A DNA stretch of 6,666 nucleotides from Desulfuromonadaceae bacterium GWB2_53_15 (lineage in GTDB: Bacteria; Desulfobacterota; Desulfuromonadia; Geobacterales; Pseudopelobacteraceae): the NCBI GenBank assembly GCA_001824455.1, contig MHXL01000021.1, positions 1 through 6,666 of the forward strand, written 5' to 3'. The notes beneath the pieces were generated by a model. The model searched no databases and was not told the origin of the DNA. It was given only the letters and a program-made list of their open reading frames with translations. The position numbers and the translations under genes are program-made. Shown here in pieces: positions 1 to 5,670 of this stretch; within the stretch, counting starts at the first letter, position 1; each line of letters opens with the position of its first letter.

Positions 1-739
1 CTGCCCCAAGCTGAATGTTGTGGCAGATACGGCTCCGATCGGTTTGGTCGCCGCATAAGGGTTGCCCAACCAGCTCGGCCACATGTTGCAGGGTCGGGTC
101 AGCCAAAACCGGAGAATAATCAAAGGCGCTGGTTACCATAATGTCTGTGCCGGCAAAGGCCTTTTTGAGATAACTCAGTGAACGTTCACGTTTTTCAGTG
201 ACCAGTTTGTTGGCCATGATCACGCGTACATCGGCCTTTTCCCGTTCATACAGGGCCAGGTTCAGCTCCACGGAGTCAATTACGTTGCCGATGCCGCCAC
301 CCGTGATCATCAGCACCGGCGCATCCAGTATCTTAGCGACCATGGCGTTGTTGGCCCCTACTACCGATCCGACCCCCCCGTGCCCCGCCCCTTCAATGAT
401 CAGGAAATCGTATTTTTCCTCCATTTTCCTGCAGGCTGCGAGGATCAATTCGCGAGGCGTTGCCAGATCAAGCTCGCCATCCAGGAAGCGGCGTGTTGTG
501 CCGGCTGTCAGCGTCATGGGGGACATGAGGGCAACATCTTCTTCAACGCCAAAAACACTGGCAAACATGGCCGCGTCCTTGTCAACGGTAATCCCGTTGA
601 ATTCGATACACTTCGGGCCGATCGGCTTCATAAATCCGACTCGGGGATATTTTTTTCGCGCCAGGTACATGAGTGACAGGCTGATGGTTGTTTTGCCGCA
701 GTGCTGTCCGGTTGCCCCAATAAAAATTTTCTTGCACAT
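1..739 (-). CDS. BioD-like P-loop ATPase (COG0857-type, probably DRTGG domain protein), 5' portion only
   Basis: The frame stays open from the ATG at 739 to the window edge, giving 246 residues without a stop, so the C-terminus is missing. The protein begins MCKKIFIGATGQHCGKTT; G8-x6-G15-K16-T17-T18 is a P-loop of the dethiobiotin synthetase type. A second conserved block, LIIEGAGHGGVGSV (about 113-126), and the GGGIGNVIDSVELNLALY segment (147-164) match the BioD-like N-terminal domain seen in some phosphotransacetylases and in stand-alone proteins that continue into a DRTGG domain. The DYSPVLADPTLQHVAEL stretch (207-223) resembles the linker before such a domain. A GAGG site (750-753) lies 10 nt before the start. 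It is a cytosolic nucleotide-binding protein of unknown physiological role. True BioD is about 220 residues and lacks this GHGGVGS form, so a biotin role is unlikely. It lies downstream of the PilZ gene on the same strand, after a 99-bp gap with its own possible control site. Confidence 0.85.
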   Translation of the reverse strand, partial: MCKKIFIGATGQHCGKTTISLSLMYLARKKYPRVGFMKPIGPKCIEFNGITVDKDAAMFASVFGVEEDVALMSPMTLTAGTTRRFLDGELDLATPRELILAACRKMEEKYDFLIIEGAGHGGVGSVVGANNAMVAKILDAPVLMITGGGIGNVIDSVELNLALYEREKADVRVIMANKLVTEKRERSLSYLKKAFAGTDIMVTSAFDYSPVLADPTLQHVAELVGQPLCGDQTDRSRICHNIQLGA

Positions 740-755
740 TGTCCAAGTACCTCGT

Positions 756-761
756 TTTATA
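756..761 (-). promoter_or_regulatory. Possible -10 box (TATAAA) for the BioD-like gene
   Basis: On the minus strand TATAAA lies 16 nt upstream of the start codon. The 6-mer 17 nt further upstream (AAACAC) is a poor -35 box and falls inside the inverted repeat at 770-796. The arrangement would suit an activator-dependent or repressed promoter, but this is inference from spacing only, and read-through from the PilZ gene is equally possible. Confidence 0.3.
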
Positions 762-769
762 GGTTCCAA

Positions 770-796
770 ATAAATTCTGTGTTTTGCAGAATTTAT
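770..796. repeat. Perfect 10-bp inverted repeat, operator-like
   Basis: ATAAATTCTG (770-779) and CAGAATTTAT (787-796) are exact reverse complements around a 7-nt spacer TGTTTTG. The repeat sits in the gap between the PilZ gene and the BioD-like gene, 30-57 bp upstream of the latter. It is AT-rich and has no following T tract in either direction, so it is a poor intrinsic terminator and looks more like a binding site for a dimeric regulator or a small RNA hairpin in the leader. Confidence 0.6.
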
Positions 797-838
797 CGAG
801 CTGACGCACTATCGCTGTTTAGCAGGGTCTGGGAAACG

Positions 839-1180
839 CTATTTATCAAAGGATAATCCCTCACAGAACTGCATAAAATGATCCTGGCCGGAATTAAAAC
901 GGAGAAATCGTATACCCATTCCGCTTTTCTTGACCAGGTGGAATAGGTTTTGGGGAACTTTTTTGGCCCACATCACCCTGGCTTCCAATTCTATGATGTG
1001 ATTCTCCCCAAGAGAAAATTCAATTTTTATTTTGGTGTTGGGAGGACAGACATTAGGTGTTTTGATGAACATGCCTGTTGCTGAAATATCCTCGGTAAAT
1101 GCAACTCGTGTTGCTTCGTCAATGCCAAAGCGGATGGACAGGCGCTTTTTATGTCTTTTGATATCCCGCTTGTCAGCCAT
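839..1180 (-). CDS. PilZ domain protein (probable c-di-GMP receptor)
   Basis: The product is a 113-residue, single-domain cytosolic protein with no signal peptide or membrane segment. It shows both halves of the PilZ c-di-GMP signature: R9-x3-R13 in the basic N-terminus (KRHKKR) and D31-x-S33-x-x-G36 in EDISATGMFI. The end of the beta-barrel is visible as GMGIRFLRF near residues 87-95. About 110 residues is normal for a stand-alone PilZ protein, which usually relays the second messenger to a partner controlling motility, polysaccharide or attachment. No partner is obvious here. The start is secured by a strong AGGAGG (complement of 1187-1192) 6 nt upstream. It is divergent from the thiamine operon and upstream of the BioD-like gene. 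Both binding motifs are intact, so ligand binding is expected; the output is unknown. Confidence 0.9.
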   Translation of the reverse strand: MADKRDIKRHKKRLSIRFGIDEATRVAFTEDISATGMFIKTPNVCPPNTKIKIEFSLGENHIIELEARVMWAKKVPQNLFHLVKKSGMGIRFLRFNSGQDHFMQFCEGLSFDK

Positions 1181-1310
1181 TACAATCCTCCTGCCATTTC
1201 AAGCCATGCATTCAATGAATTTGCCGGAACCATAGCACAAAACATGATAAACCGTAATAAGTTTGATGAATAAACGTCTGATTTACAGATCAAGAGGGAC
1301 AGTCCGCTGG

Positions 1311-1338
1311 ATAAAATGCATTGACAGGTTGTTGTCAA
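1311..1338 (-). promoter_or_regulatory. Possible promoter for the PilZ gene, divergent from the thiamine promoter
   Basis: On the minus strand a perfect TTGACA (complement of 1333-1338) is followed after 16 nt by TTTTAT (complement of 1311-1316), four of six matches to the -10 consensus but lacking its conserved second-position A. This would start transcription near 1304 and give a leader of about 120 nt before the PilZ ATG. The -35 is excellent and the -10 weak, so the call is tentative. Confidence 0.35.
1321..1338. repeat. Inverted repeat TTGACA-N6-TGTCAA overlapping both -35 boxes
   Basis: TTGACAGGTTGTTGTCAA is a perfect 6-bp inverted repeat with a 6-nt spacer. Each arm is itself a consensus -35 hexamer on one strand, so the repeat could be back-to-back promoter elements, a dimeric regulator site, or both. 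It lies 19 nt before the start of the riboswitch aptamer. Confidence 0.6.
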
Positions 1339-1349
1339 TAATCTAACTT
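1321..1349 (+). promoter_or_regulatory. Probable sigma-70 promoter of the thiamine operon
   Basis: A perfect TTGACA (1321-1326) is followed after exactly 17 nt by TAACTT (1344-1349), which keeps the most conserved -10 positions (first T, second A, last T). The predicted start, near 1356, falls right at the 5' strand of the TPP aptamer's P1 stem, which supports this assignment. Confidence 0.6.
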
Positions 1350-1356
1350 ACTTAAA

Positions 1357-1441
1357 ACGCTGGGGGAGTTCCGACTGAGAGCAGCCTTGCTGGTTGCGAC
1401 CCTTAGTACCTGATCCGGGTAATGCCGGCGTAGGGAAGCGC
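1357..1441 (+). ncRNA. TPP riboswitch (THI element)
   Basis: The conserved THI-element blocks appear in order: GGGGAGTT (1363-1370), CTGAGA (1375-1380), a short variable P3 hairpin GCAGCC/GGTTGC (1381-1386 with 1392-1397), GACCC (1398-1402), ACCTGATC (1408-1415), GGGTAATGCCGGCGTAGGGA (1417-1436). CGCT at 1358-1361 pairs with AGCG at 1437-1440 to close P1. The aptamer binds thiamine pyrophosphate. It lies directly upstream of an intrinsic terminator and thiS, so high TPP is expected to end transcription before the thiamine genes. I could not identify a convincing anti-terminator pairing by eye. Confidence 0.95.
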
Positions 1442-1458
1442 TACCGAATAACATTCAC

Positions 1459-1487
1459 AAGCCGCTTCTGCGGCTTTTTCCGTTTTT
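1459..1487 (+). terminator. Intrinsic terminator of the TPP riboswitch expression platform
   Basis: AAGCCGC (1459-1465) and GCGGCTT (1470-1476) form a perfect 7-bp stem with a TTCT loop. They are followed by an interrupted T-rich tail (1475-1487, broken by CCG). It stands 18 nt after the aptamer and ends 30 nt before the thiS start, the usual place for a transcription-attenuating platform. Confidence 0.85.
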
Positions 1488-1517
1488 ATCCCGACCATCA
1501 GGGTTATGGAGGCAGAT

Positions 1518-1718
1518 ATGCAGGTCTTGTTGAACGGCACTCCTGCCGAGATCAAAGAGGGCAGTACGATTGCGGATTTGCTGGAACAGTTGCAGATAGG
1601 GCGCGAACGGGTGGCGGTAGAGGTAAACCTTGAAATAGTTCCGAAGTCGGCCTATGACTCTCATACACTTGCCACGGAAGACAGGATCGAGATCGTCCAT
1701 TTTGTGGGTGGTGGATAA
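1518..1718 (+). CDS. thiS: Sulfur carrier protein ThiS
   Basis: This is a 66-residue ubiquitin-fold protein ending in the diagnostic Gly-Gly (G65-G66, within HFVGGG). In this family the C-terminus is adenylated by a ThiF-type enzyme and converted to the thiocarboxylate that gives sulfur to ThiG for the thiazole ring. The segment RVAVEVNLEIVPKS (31-44) is typical of ThiS. An in-frame ATG at 1506 would add four residues, but that codon overlaps the GGAGG ribosome site (1508-1512), which is well placed 5 nt before the ATG at 1518. The 66-residue form also matches the usual family length. It is the first gene after the TPP riboswitch and lies 34 nt upstream of its partner thiG. No thiF, thiH or thiO is in the window, so the enzymes that activate ThiS and supply dehydroglycine must be encoded elsewhere. 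Confidence 0.95.
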   Translation: MQVLLNGTPAEIKEGSTIADLLEQLQIGRERVAVEVNLEIVPKSAYDSHTLATEDRIEIVHFVGGG

Positions 1719-1752
1719 CCAACCCTGATAAACACTAAAGGAGTAAATCCAT

Positions 1753-2535
1753 ATGGCACTCGAAAACGATAAATTGATAATTGCCGGACGCGAGTTTTCA
1801 TCGCGTCTGATGGTAGGGACCGGCAAGTATGCGGATTTTCAACAGATGGTGCGTGCTTTGGAGGTTTCCGGCGCCGAGATCATCACCGTGGCTGTGCGAC
1901 GGGTCAATATCTCCGACCGCAACAAAGAATCGCTGCTGGACCACATCGACCTGAAAAAATATACCCTGCTCCCCAACACGGCTGGGTGCTATACGGCCGA
2001 CGATGCCGTGCGCACCTGTCGCCTGGCGCGCGAGGCAGGCTTGTCGGATTTTGTCAAACTCGAAGTTCTGGGTGATGAGAAGACGCTCTTCCCGGACAAC
2101 GAAGAGCTGCTCAAGGCAGCCAAGATCCTGGTGGCGGAGGGCTTTACCGTGCTGCCCTACTGCAGTGACGATGTAACTGTGTGCAGAAAGCTGGAGGATA
2201 TCGGCTGTGCGGCAGTCATGCCGCTTGGTGCGCCCATCGGCAGCGGTCTTGGCATCCGCAATCCCTACAACATCAAGATCATTCTCGAGAACATCAAGGT
2301 GCCGGTCATAGTGGATGCCGGGGTGGGCTGTGCCTCGGACGCGGCCATTGCCATGGAGTTGGGCTGTCACGGCGTGCTGATGAATACCGCCATTGCCGGC
2401 GCCCAGGATCCGATTGCCATGGCCGAGGCAATGAAGCTGGCGGTCATAGCCGGTCGCCTTTCCTACAAGGCCGGGCGTATCCCCCGCAAGCTTTATGCCA
2501 ACGCATCCAGCCCAATTGAGGGGCTGCTGGCCTGA
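1753..2535 (+). CDS. thiG: Thiazole synthase ThiG
   Basis: ThiG is a 260-residue TIM-barrel enzyme. It condenses 1-deoxy-D-xylulose 5-phosphate, dehydroglycine and sulfur from ThiS thiocarboxylate into the thiazole phosphate of thiamine. The start [20 protein letters not shown] is typical. K102 in FVKLEVLGD matches the lysine that forms the imine with the sugar phosphate, with E104 two residues on. D188 in PVIVDAGVG and the phosphate-binding [14 protein letters not shown] (207-220) are intact, as is the [16 protein letters not shown] segment. The length is normal and nothing is missing. AAAGGAG (1737-1743) precedes the ATG by 9 nt. The stop codon shares one base with the annotated thiE start (TGATG), so thiG and thiE are probably translationally coupled and under the same riboswitch. 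Confidence is very high from whole-length similarity to the family. Confidence 0.97.
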   Translation: MALENDKLIIAGREFSSRLMVGTGKYADFQQMVRALEVSGAEIITVAVRRVNISDRNKESLLDHIDLKKYTLLPNTAGCYTADDAVRTCRLAREAGLSDFVKLEVLGDEKTLFPDNEELLKAAKILVAEGFTVLPYCSDDVTVCRKLEDIGCAAVMPLGAPIGSGLGIRNPYNIKIILENIKVPVIVDAGVGCASDAAIAMELGCHGVLMNTAIAGAQDPIAMAEAMKLAVIAGRLSYKAGRIPRKLYANASSPIEGLLA

Positions 2536-3215
2536 TGCCCCTCCTCCCCTCGGGAAACGGGCGGGATAAGGCCGTGGTGGATTTTTCACTTTACCTGATT
2601 ACCGACCGGCGCCAGACCATGGGCCGCTCATTGGTATCAGTTGTGCGCCAGGCTCTGGACGGTGGCGTCCGGGCGGTACAGTTGCGGGAGAAGGATCTGA
2701 CCGGCCGCGAGCTGTTTATATTGGCCGAGGAACTGAGGCGGATTACCCGCGAGTATGGCGCCCGGCTCCTGATAAACGATCGCCTGGATATCGCCCTGGC
2801 AGTTGATGCCGATGGGGTGCATCTTGGCGCTGCCAGCCTGCCGGTTTCCGCGGCACGCAGCATGCTGGGTCTGGGTCCGCATGGCCTGATCGGATACTCC
2901 GCCCATGGCATGAATGAAGCCGCTCAAGCGGCTGCCGACGGCGCCGACTTCGTCACCTTCGGTCCGGTTTTTTTTACCCCTTCCAAGGCGGCCTACGGTG
3001 AGCCGCTCGGTGTTGATCTGCTCCATTCGGCCAGTATGGCCCTGGCCATCCCGGTCTTTGCCCTGGGCGGGGTCAAGCTGGAAAACATCTCCGAGGTCAT
3101 GGCGGCCAAGGCCCATGGCATCGCCCTGATATCGGCCGTCATCGCGGCCGCTGACCCCAAATTAGAGGCAGCCTCCCTGCTCCAAACGATAGAACAGCAT
3201 GCCATCAACCCCTGA
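2535..3215 (+). CDS. thiE: Thiamine-phosphate synthase ThiE
   Basis: ThiE joins hydroxymethylpyrimidine diphosphate to thiazole phosphate to make thiamine phosphate, releasing pyrophosphate. It is a TIM-barrel of 226 residues as called. Family motifs in order: SLYLITDRR (18-26), QLREKD (49-54), LLINDR (78-83) with the Mg-binding D82, DGVHLG (93-98), IGYSAH (119-124), TFGPVFFTPSK (141-151), FALGGV (175-180) and ISA near the end. Where well-studied ThiE has GQED, this protein has GAAS (98-101), so the second Mg-binding Asp appears replaced by Ser101. The start is uncertain. The ATG at 2535 overlaps the thiG stop (TGATG), but its first 15 residues are low-complexity and unlike the family. A GTG at 2577, with AAGG 5 nt upstream, would give 212 residues, the usual length. 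The 3' end overlaps the radical SAM gene by 17 nt. Confidence 0.93.
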   Translation: MPLLPSGNGRDKAVVDFSLYLITDRRQTMGRSLVSVVRQALDGGVRAVQLREKDLTGRELFILAEELRRITREYGARLLINDRLDIALAVDADGVHLGAASLPVSAARSMLGLGPHGLIGYSAHGMNEAAQAAADGADFVTFGPVFFTPSKAAYGEPLGVDLLHSASMALAIPVFALGGVKLENISEVMAAKAHGIALISAVIAAADPKLEAASLLQTIEQHAINP

Positions 3216-4137
3216 CATAAACATCCATCCGGAATTACGCATCCATTCCTATGGCCACTACCTGCGGCGCCGTTTCGGCTGTCGGGTCAGCAAGGTCAAT
3301 GTGGACGCCGGTTTTACCTGCCCCAACCGCGACGGAAGCAAGGGCACCGGTGGTTGCATCTACTGCAACAACAGCTCCTTCTCGCCCAAGGATACCCAGC
3401 CGGTTATTCCGCTCGAAGAGCAGATGGCGCACGGTATGGCCTATCACCGGGTACGGCTTGGATCAGAAAAATTCATCATCTATTTCCAGAAATACACCAA
3501 TACCTACGGCTCGGTGCAGACCTTGGCCGAACTTTATCGCCGCGCCCTTGACCATCCCGATGTACTGGGCATCTCGGTCGGTACCCGTCCCGATGCACTC
3601 TCAGACGAAGCGCTGGAGCTCTTGACTGAAATCGCAAGGACGCGCTACGTCTGCCTGGAGTTGGGGCTGCAGTCCATGGACGATACCATTTTGACCAGCA
3701 TTAATCGCGGGCATACCTTGGGGGATTTTGTAGCTGCCGTCAAACGGGCCGAGAGTCGGAACTTTGACATCTGCGCTCACCTGATTTATGGTTTTCCCGG
3801 AGAGACGCGGGGCGAATTTTTGAAAACGGCCGACCTGATGGCGTCCCTGCCGGTAAACTCGGTCAAATTGCATCAGTTGCACGCCGTGGAGGGTACTGAA
3901 CTGGCGCAGATGTACCGGCGTGGCGAATTCGTGCCGCTTTCGCTGGAGGAATACGTTGCTACTGCGTCCGACTTCCTGGAGCGGATACCGGCGCGTATTA
4001 CCATCCAGCGGCTTTATGGATCTGCGCCCCTTGCCATAAGGGTTGCTCCTGAATGGGGATTGAAAAACAATCAGATGTGGTTTACCATTGTCAAAGAATT
4101 GACAAGGCGTGGCACATGGCAGGGATGCAGAACTTAA
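3199..4137 (+). CDS. TIGR01212/YhcC-type radical SAM protein (MnmL-like family)
   Basis: This is a full-length 312-residue radical SAM enzyme. The 4Fe-4S cysteines are C41, C53 and C56 in the C-x11-C-x2-C spacing characteristic of the TIGR01212 (YhcC/YtqA) family rather than plain CxxxCxxC. Other family blocks are VNVDAGFTCPNRDG (33-46), the EKFIIYFQKYTNTY region (90-103), SVGTRPDAL (126-134), LELGLQSMDDTIL (153-165), LIYGFPGET (195-203) and the C-terminal RLYGSAPLA with APEWGLKNNQMW (271-294). The protein is cytosolic. From memory, Bacillus YtqA of this family has been reported to act with a methyltransferase in making the mnm5 group on wobble uridine of certain tRNAs; whether this protein does the same is inference. 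The ATG at 3199 overlaps thiE by 17 nt and has only a weak ribosome site, suggesting translational coupling. gltX begins 30 nt downstream. Confidence 0.88.
   Translation: MPSTPDINIHPELRIHSYGHYLRRRFGCRVSKVNVDAGFTCPNRDGSKGTGGCIYCNNSSFSPKDTQPVIPLEEQMAHGMAYHRVRLGSEKFIIYFQKYTNTYGSVQTLAELYRRALDHPDVLGISVGTRPDALSDEALELLTEIARTRYVCLELGLQSMDDTILTSINRGHTLGDFVAAVKRAESRNFDICAHLIYGFPGETRGEFLKTADLMASLPVNSVKLHQLHAVEGTELAQMYRRGEFVPLSLEEYVATASDFLERIPARITIQRLYGSAPLAIRVAPEWGLKNNQMWFTIVKELTRRGTWQGCRT
4088..4105. repeat. Inverted repeat TTGTCAA-AGAA-TTGACAA near the 3' end of the radical SAM gene
   Basis: TTGTCAA (4088-4094) and TTGACAA (4099-4105) are perfect reverse complements around AGAA, 63 nt before the gltX start. 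The arms use the same TTGACA/TGTCAA hexamers as the repeat at 1321-1338 but in the opposite relative order. It lies inside coding sequence (codons for IVKELTR), so chance is possible. No good -10 box stands 16-18 nt after the TTGACA arm. Confidence 0.4.
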
Positions 4138-4167
4138 TGTATGAGTACAAAAAGGAGAACTATATAT

Positions 4168-5574
4168 ATGTCCGATCTTCGCGTTCGTTTTGCCCCTAGT
4201 CCCACCGGCTACCTGCATGTCGGCGGTGCCCGCACCGCGCTGTTCAATTGGCTTCTTGCCAGAAAGCAGGGAGGCACCTTTATTCTGCGCATCGAGGACA
4301 CGGACGTGGAGCGCTCGACCCAGGAATCAGTGGATGCCATCCTGCAGGGGATGGAATGGTTGGGGCTGGATTGGGACGAGGGGCCGTTCTACCAGTCGTC
4401 CAACTTTCCGCTGTACAAGGAATACATCCAGAAGCTGCTGGATTCGGGCAAGGCCTACAAATGCTACTGTTCAGCCGAGGAACTGGAGGCCAGGCGCGAG
4501 ATGGCCATGAAGGAAGGGCGCAAGCCCAAGTATGACGGCACCTGCCGCCAGCGGACAGATCATCCGGCTGACAAGCCTTTTGTGATTCGTTTCCGCGCAC
4601 CCCAGGAAGGCAGCACCTCCTTTGACGATCTGGTCAAGGGCGTCATCACCTTTCCCAACGAAGAGTTGGACGACCTGATCATCCAGCGTAGCGACGGCAC
4701 CCCCACCTACAACTTCTGCGTGGTCATCGACGATGTCATTATGCGCATCACGACTGTTATCCGCGGTGACGACCATGTCAACAACACCCCGCGCCAGATT
4801 CAGCTATATGAGGCACTCGGCTTCCCGGTGCCGAGGTTTGCCCATGTGCCCATGATCCTGGGGGCAGACAAGACACGGCTTTCCAAGCGTCACGGCGCCA
4901 CCAGCGTGATCGCCTACCGCGATATGGGCTTTCTGCCGGAGGCCCTGGTCAATTACCTGGTTCGTCTGGGGTGGAGCCACGGTGACGACGAGATCTTCAG
5001 CCGTGAGGAGATGGTTCAAAAATTTGACATTGGCAATGTTGGGCGCTCAGCCGGCGTCTTTAATCCGGAAAAGCTCCTCTGGTTGAATGCACATTACATC
5101 AAGGCTGGCGATCCGCAACGTCTGGCCGGACTGTTACTCCCCTTCCTGGCGGAGCGTGGGATTGATCCGCAGATTGGCGGTCCGGATCTGCCGACGGTGG
5201 TAAAGACCCTCCAGGAGCGGGCTCGAACCATGATTGAAATGGCAGAGGGGGCATTGTTTTACTACCGGGCTCCTGAATCTTATGATGAAACTGCACTGGC
5301 AAAATTTGATAAAGAACACCTGCAGGCGGTATATGGGGCGGTTGCTGATAAATTGGCAACATCCGCAGCTGTTACCGCAGCCGAGTTTGATGCCATTTTT
5401 AAGGAAATCTGCACAGACAAGGGGTGGAAGATGCCCCAGGTCGGTCAGCCGGTGCGGATTGCCCTGTCTGGCGGTACCCAGGCACCCGGGATCGGCGAGA
5501 TCATAGTAACTCTGGGGATTGAAGAGACTCTTCTACGAATTAAGCTGGCACAGGAGACTGTGGCGGGACGGTAG
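4168..5574 (+). CDS. gltX: Glutamate--tRNA ligase (glutamyl-tRNA synthetase)
   Basis: This class I aminoacyl-tRNA synthetase charges tRNA-Glu with glutamate in the cytosol. The protein is 468 residues, normal for the bacterial enzyme. [22 protein letters not shown] (8-29) carries the HIGH-type signature as HVGG (17-20), and KTRLSKRHG (235-243) is the KMSKS-type loop. LRIEDTD (40-46), FCVVIDD (183-189) and [12 protein letters not shown] (199-210) are standard. C99, C101 and C126 (CYC and DGTCR) match the zinc-knuckle cysteines seen in some GluRS. The C-terminal part is the helical anticodon-binding region. An in-frame ATG at 4141 would add nine residues, but the start at 4168 gives the family-typical [14 protein letters not shown] and is preceded by AAGGAG (4152-4157) at 10 nt. 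Whether it is discriminating or also charges tRNA-Gln cannot be told here. It is followed by a strong terminator. Confidence 0.97.
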   Translation: MSDLRVRFAPSPTGYLHVGGARTALFNWLLARKQGGTFILRIEDTDVERSTQESVDAILQGMEWLGLDWDEGPFYQSSNFPLYKEYIQKLLDSGKAYKCYCSAEELEARREMAMKEGRKPKYDGTCRQRTDHPADKPFVIRFRAPQEGSTSFDDLVKGVITFPNEELDDLIIQRSDGTPTYNFCVVIDDVIMRITTVIRGDDHVNNTPRQIQLYEALGFPVPRFAHVPMILGADKTRLSKRHGATSVIAYRDMGFLPEALVNYLVRLGWSHGDDEIFSREEMVQKFDIGNVGRSAGVFNPEKLLWLNAHYIKAGDPQRLAGLLLPFLAERGIDPQIGGPDLPTVVKTLQERARTMIEMAEGALFYYRAPESYDETALAKFDKEHLQAVYGAVADKLATSAAVTAAEFDAIFKEICTDKGWKMPQVGQPVRIALSGGTQAPGIGEIIVTLGIEETLLRIKLAQETVAGR

Positions 5575-5608
5575 CTTTCCTTGGCTTTGTATTTTAAAGT
5601 AAGCAATT

Positions 5609-5645
5609 AAAAAAGGATGGACCGTAAGCGGCCCATCCTTTTTTT
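5609..5645. terminator. Bidirectional intrinsic terminator between gltX and ppdK
   Basis: AAGGATGG (5613-5620) pairs with CCATCCTT (5633-5640), extended by a run of A on the left and T on the right. Above a single A/C mismatch, CCG (5622-5624) pairs with CGG (5629-5631) around a TAAG loop. The T run at 5639-5645 serves plus-strand transcripts, and the A run at 5609-5614 reads as T on the minus strand, so the hairpin can end both convergent genes. Confidence 0.92.
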
Positions 5646-5670
5646 GTGCGCTACATGAGAAAGTTACCAG

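Noticed and set aside
198..773. Open frame of 191 codons on the plus strand opposite the BioD-like gene
   Set aside because: It is the antisense shadow of a clear P-loop protein, with serine/proline/arginine-rich composition, no recognisable domain and no good ribosome site.
1210..1220. Short palindrome ATTCA-A-TGAAT upstream of the PilZ gene
   Set aside because: Five-base arms in AT-rich sequence are expected by chance, and nothing nearby supports a site.
1798..2589. 263-codon minus-strand frame opposite thiG and the thiE start
   Set aside because: It is a histidine/glycine-rich shadow of ThiG; the plus strand carries the full conserved enzyme.
4099..4127. TTGACA at 4099 as the -35 box of a dedicated gltX promoter
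   Set aside because: At 16-18 nt spacing the downstream sequence is GC-rich (around GGGATG) with no -10 resemblance.
4110..4129. TGGCAC followed by TGCA upstream of gltX as a sigma-54 promoter
   Set aside because: The GG and GC dinucleotides are about 16 nt apart instead of the required 12, so the sites cannot form a -24/-12 pair.
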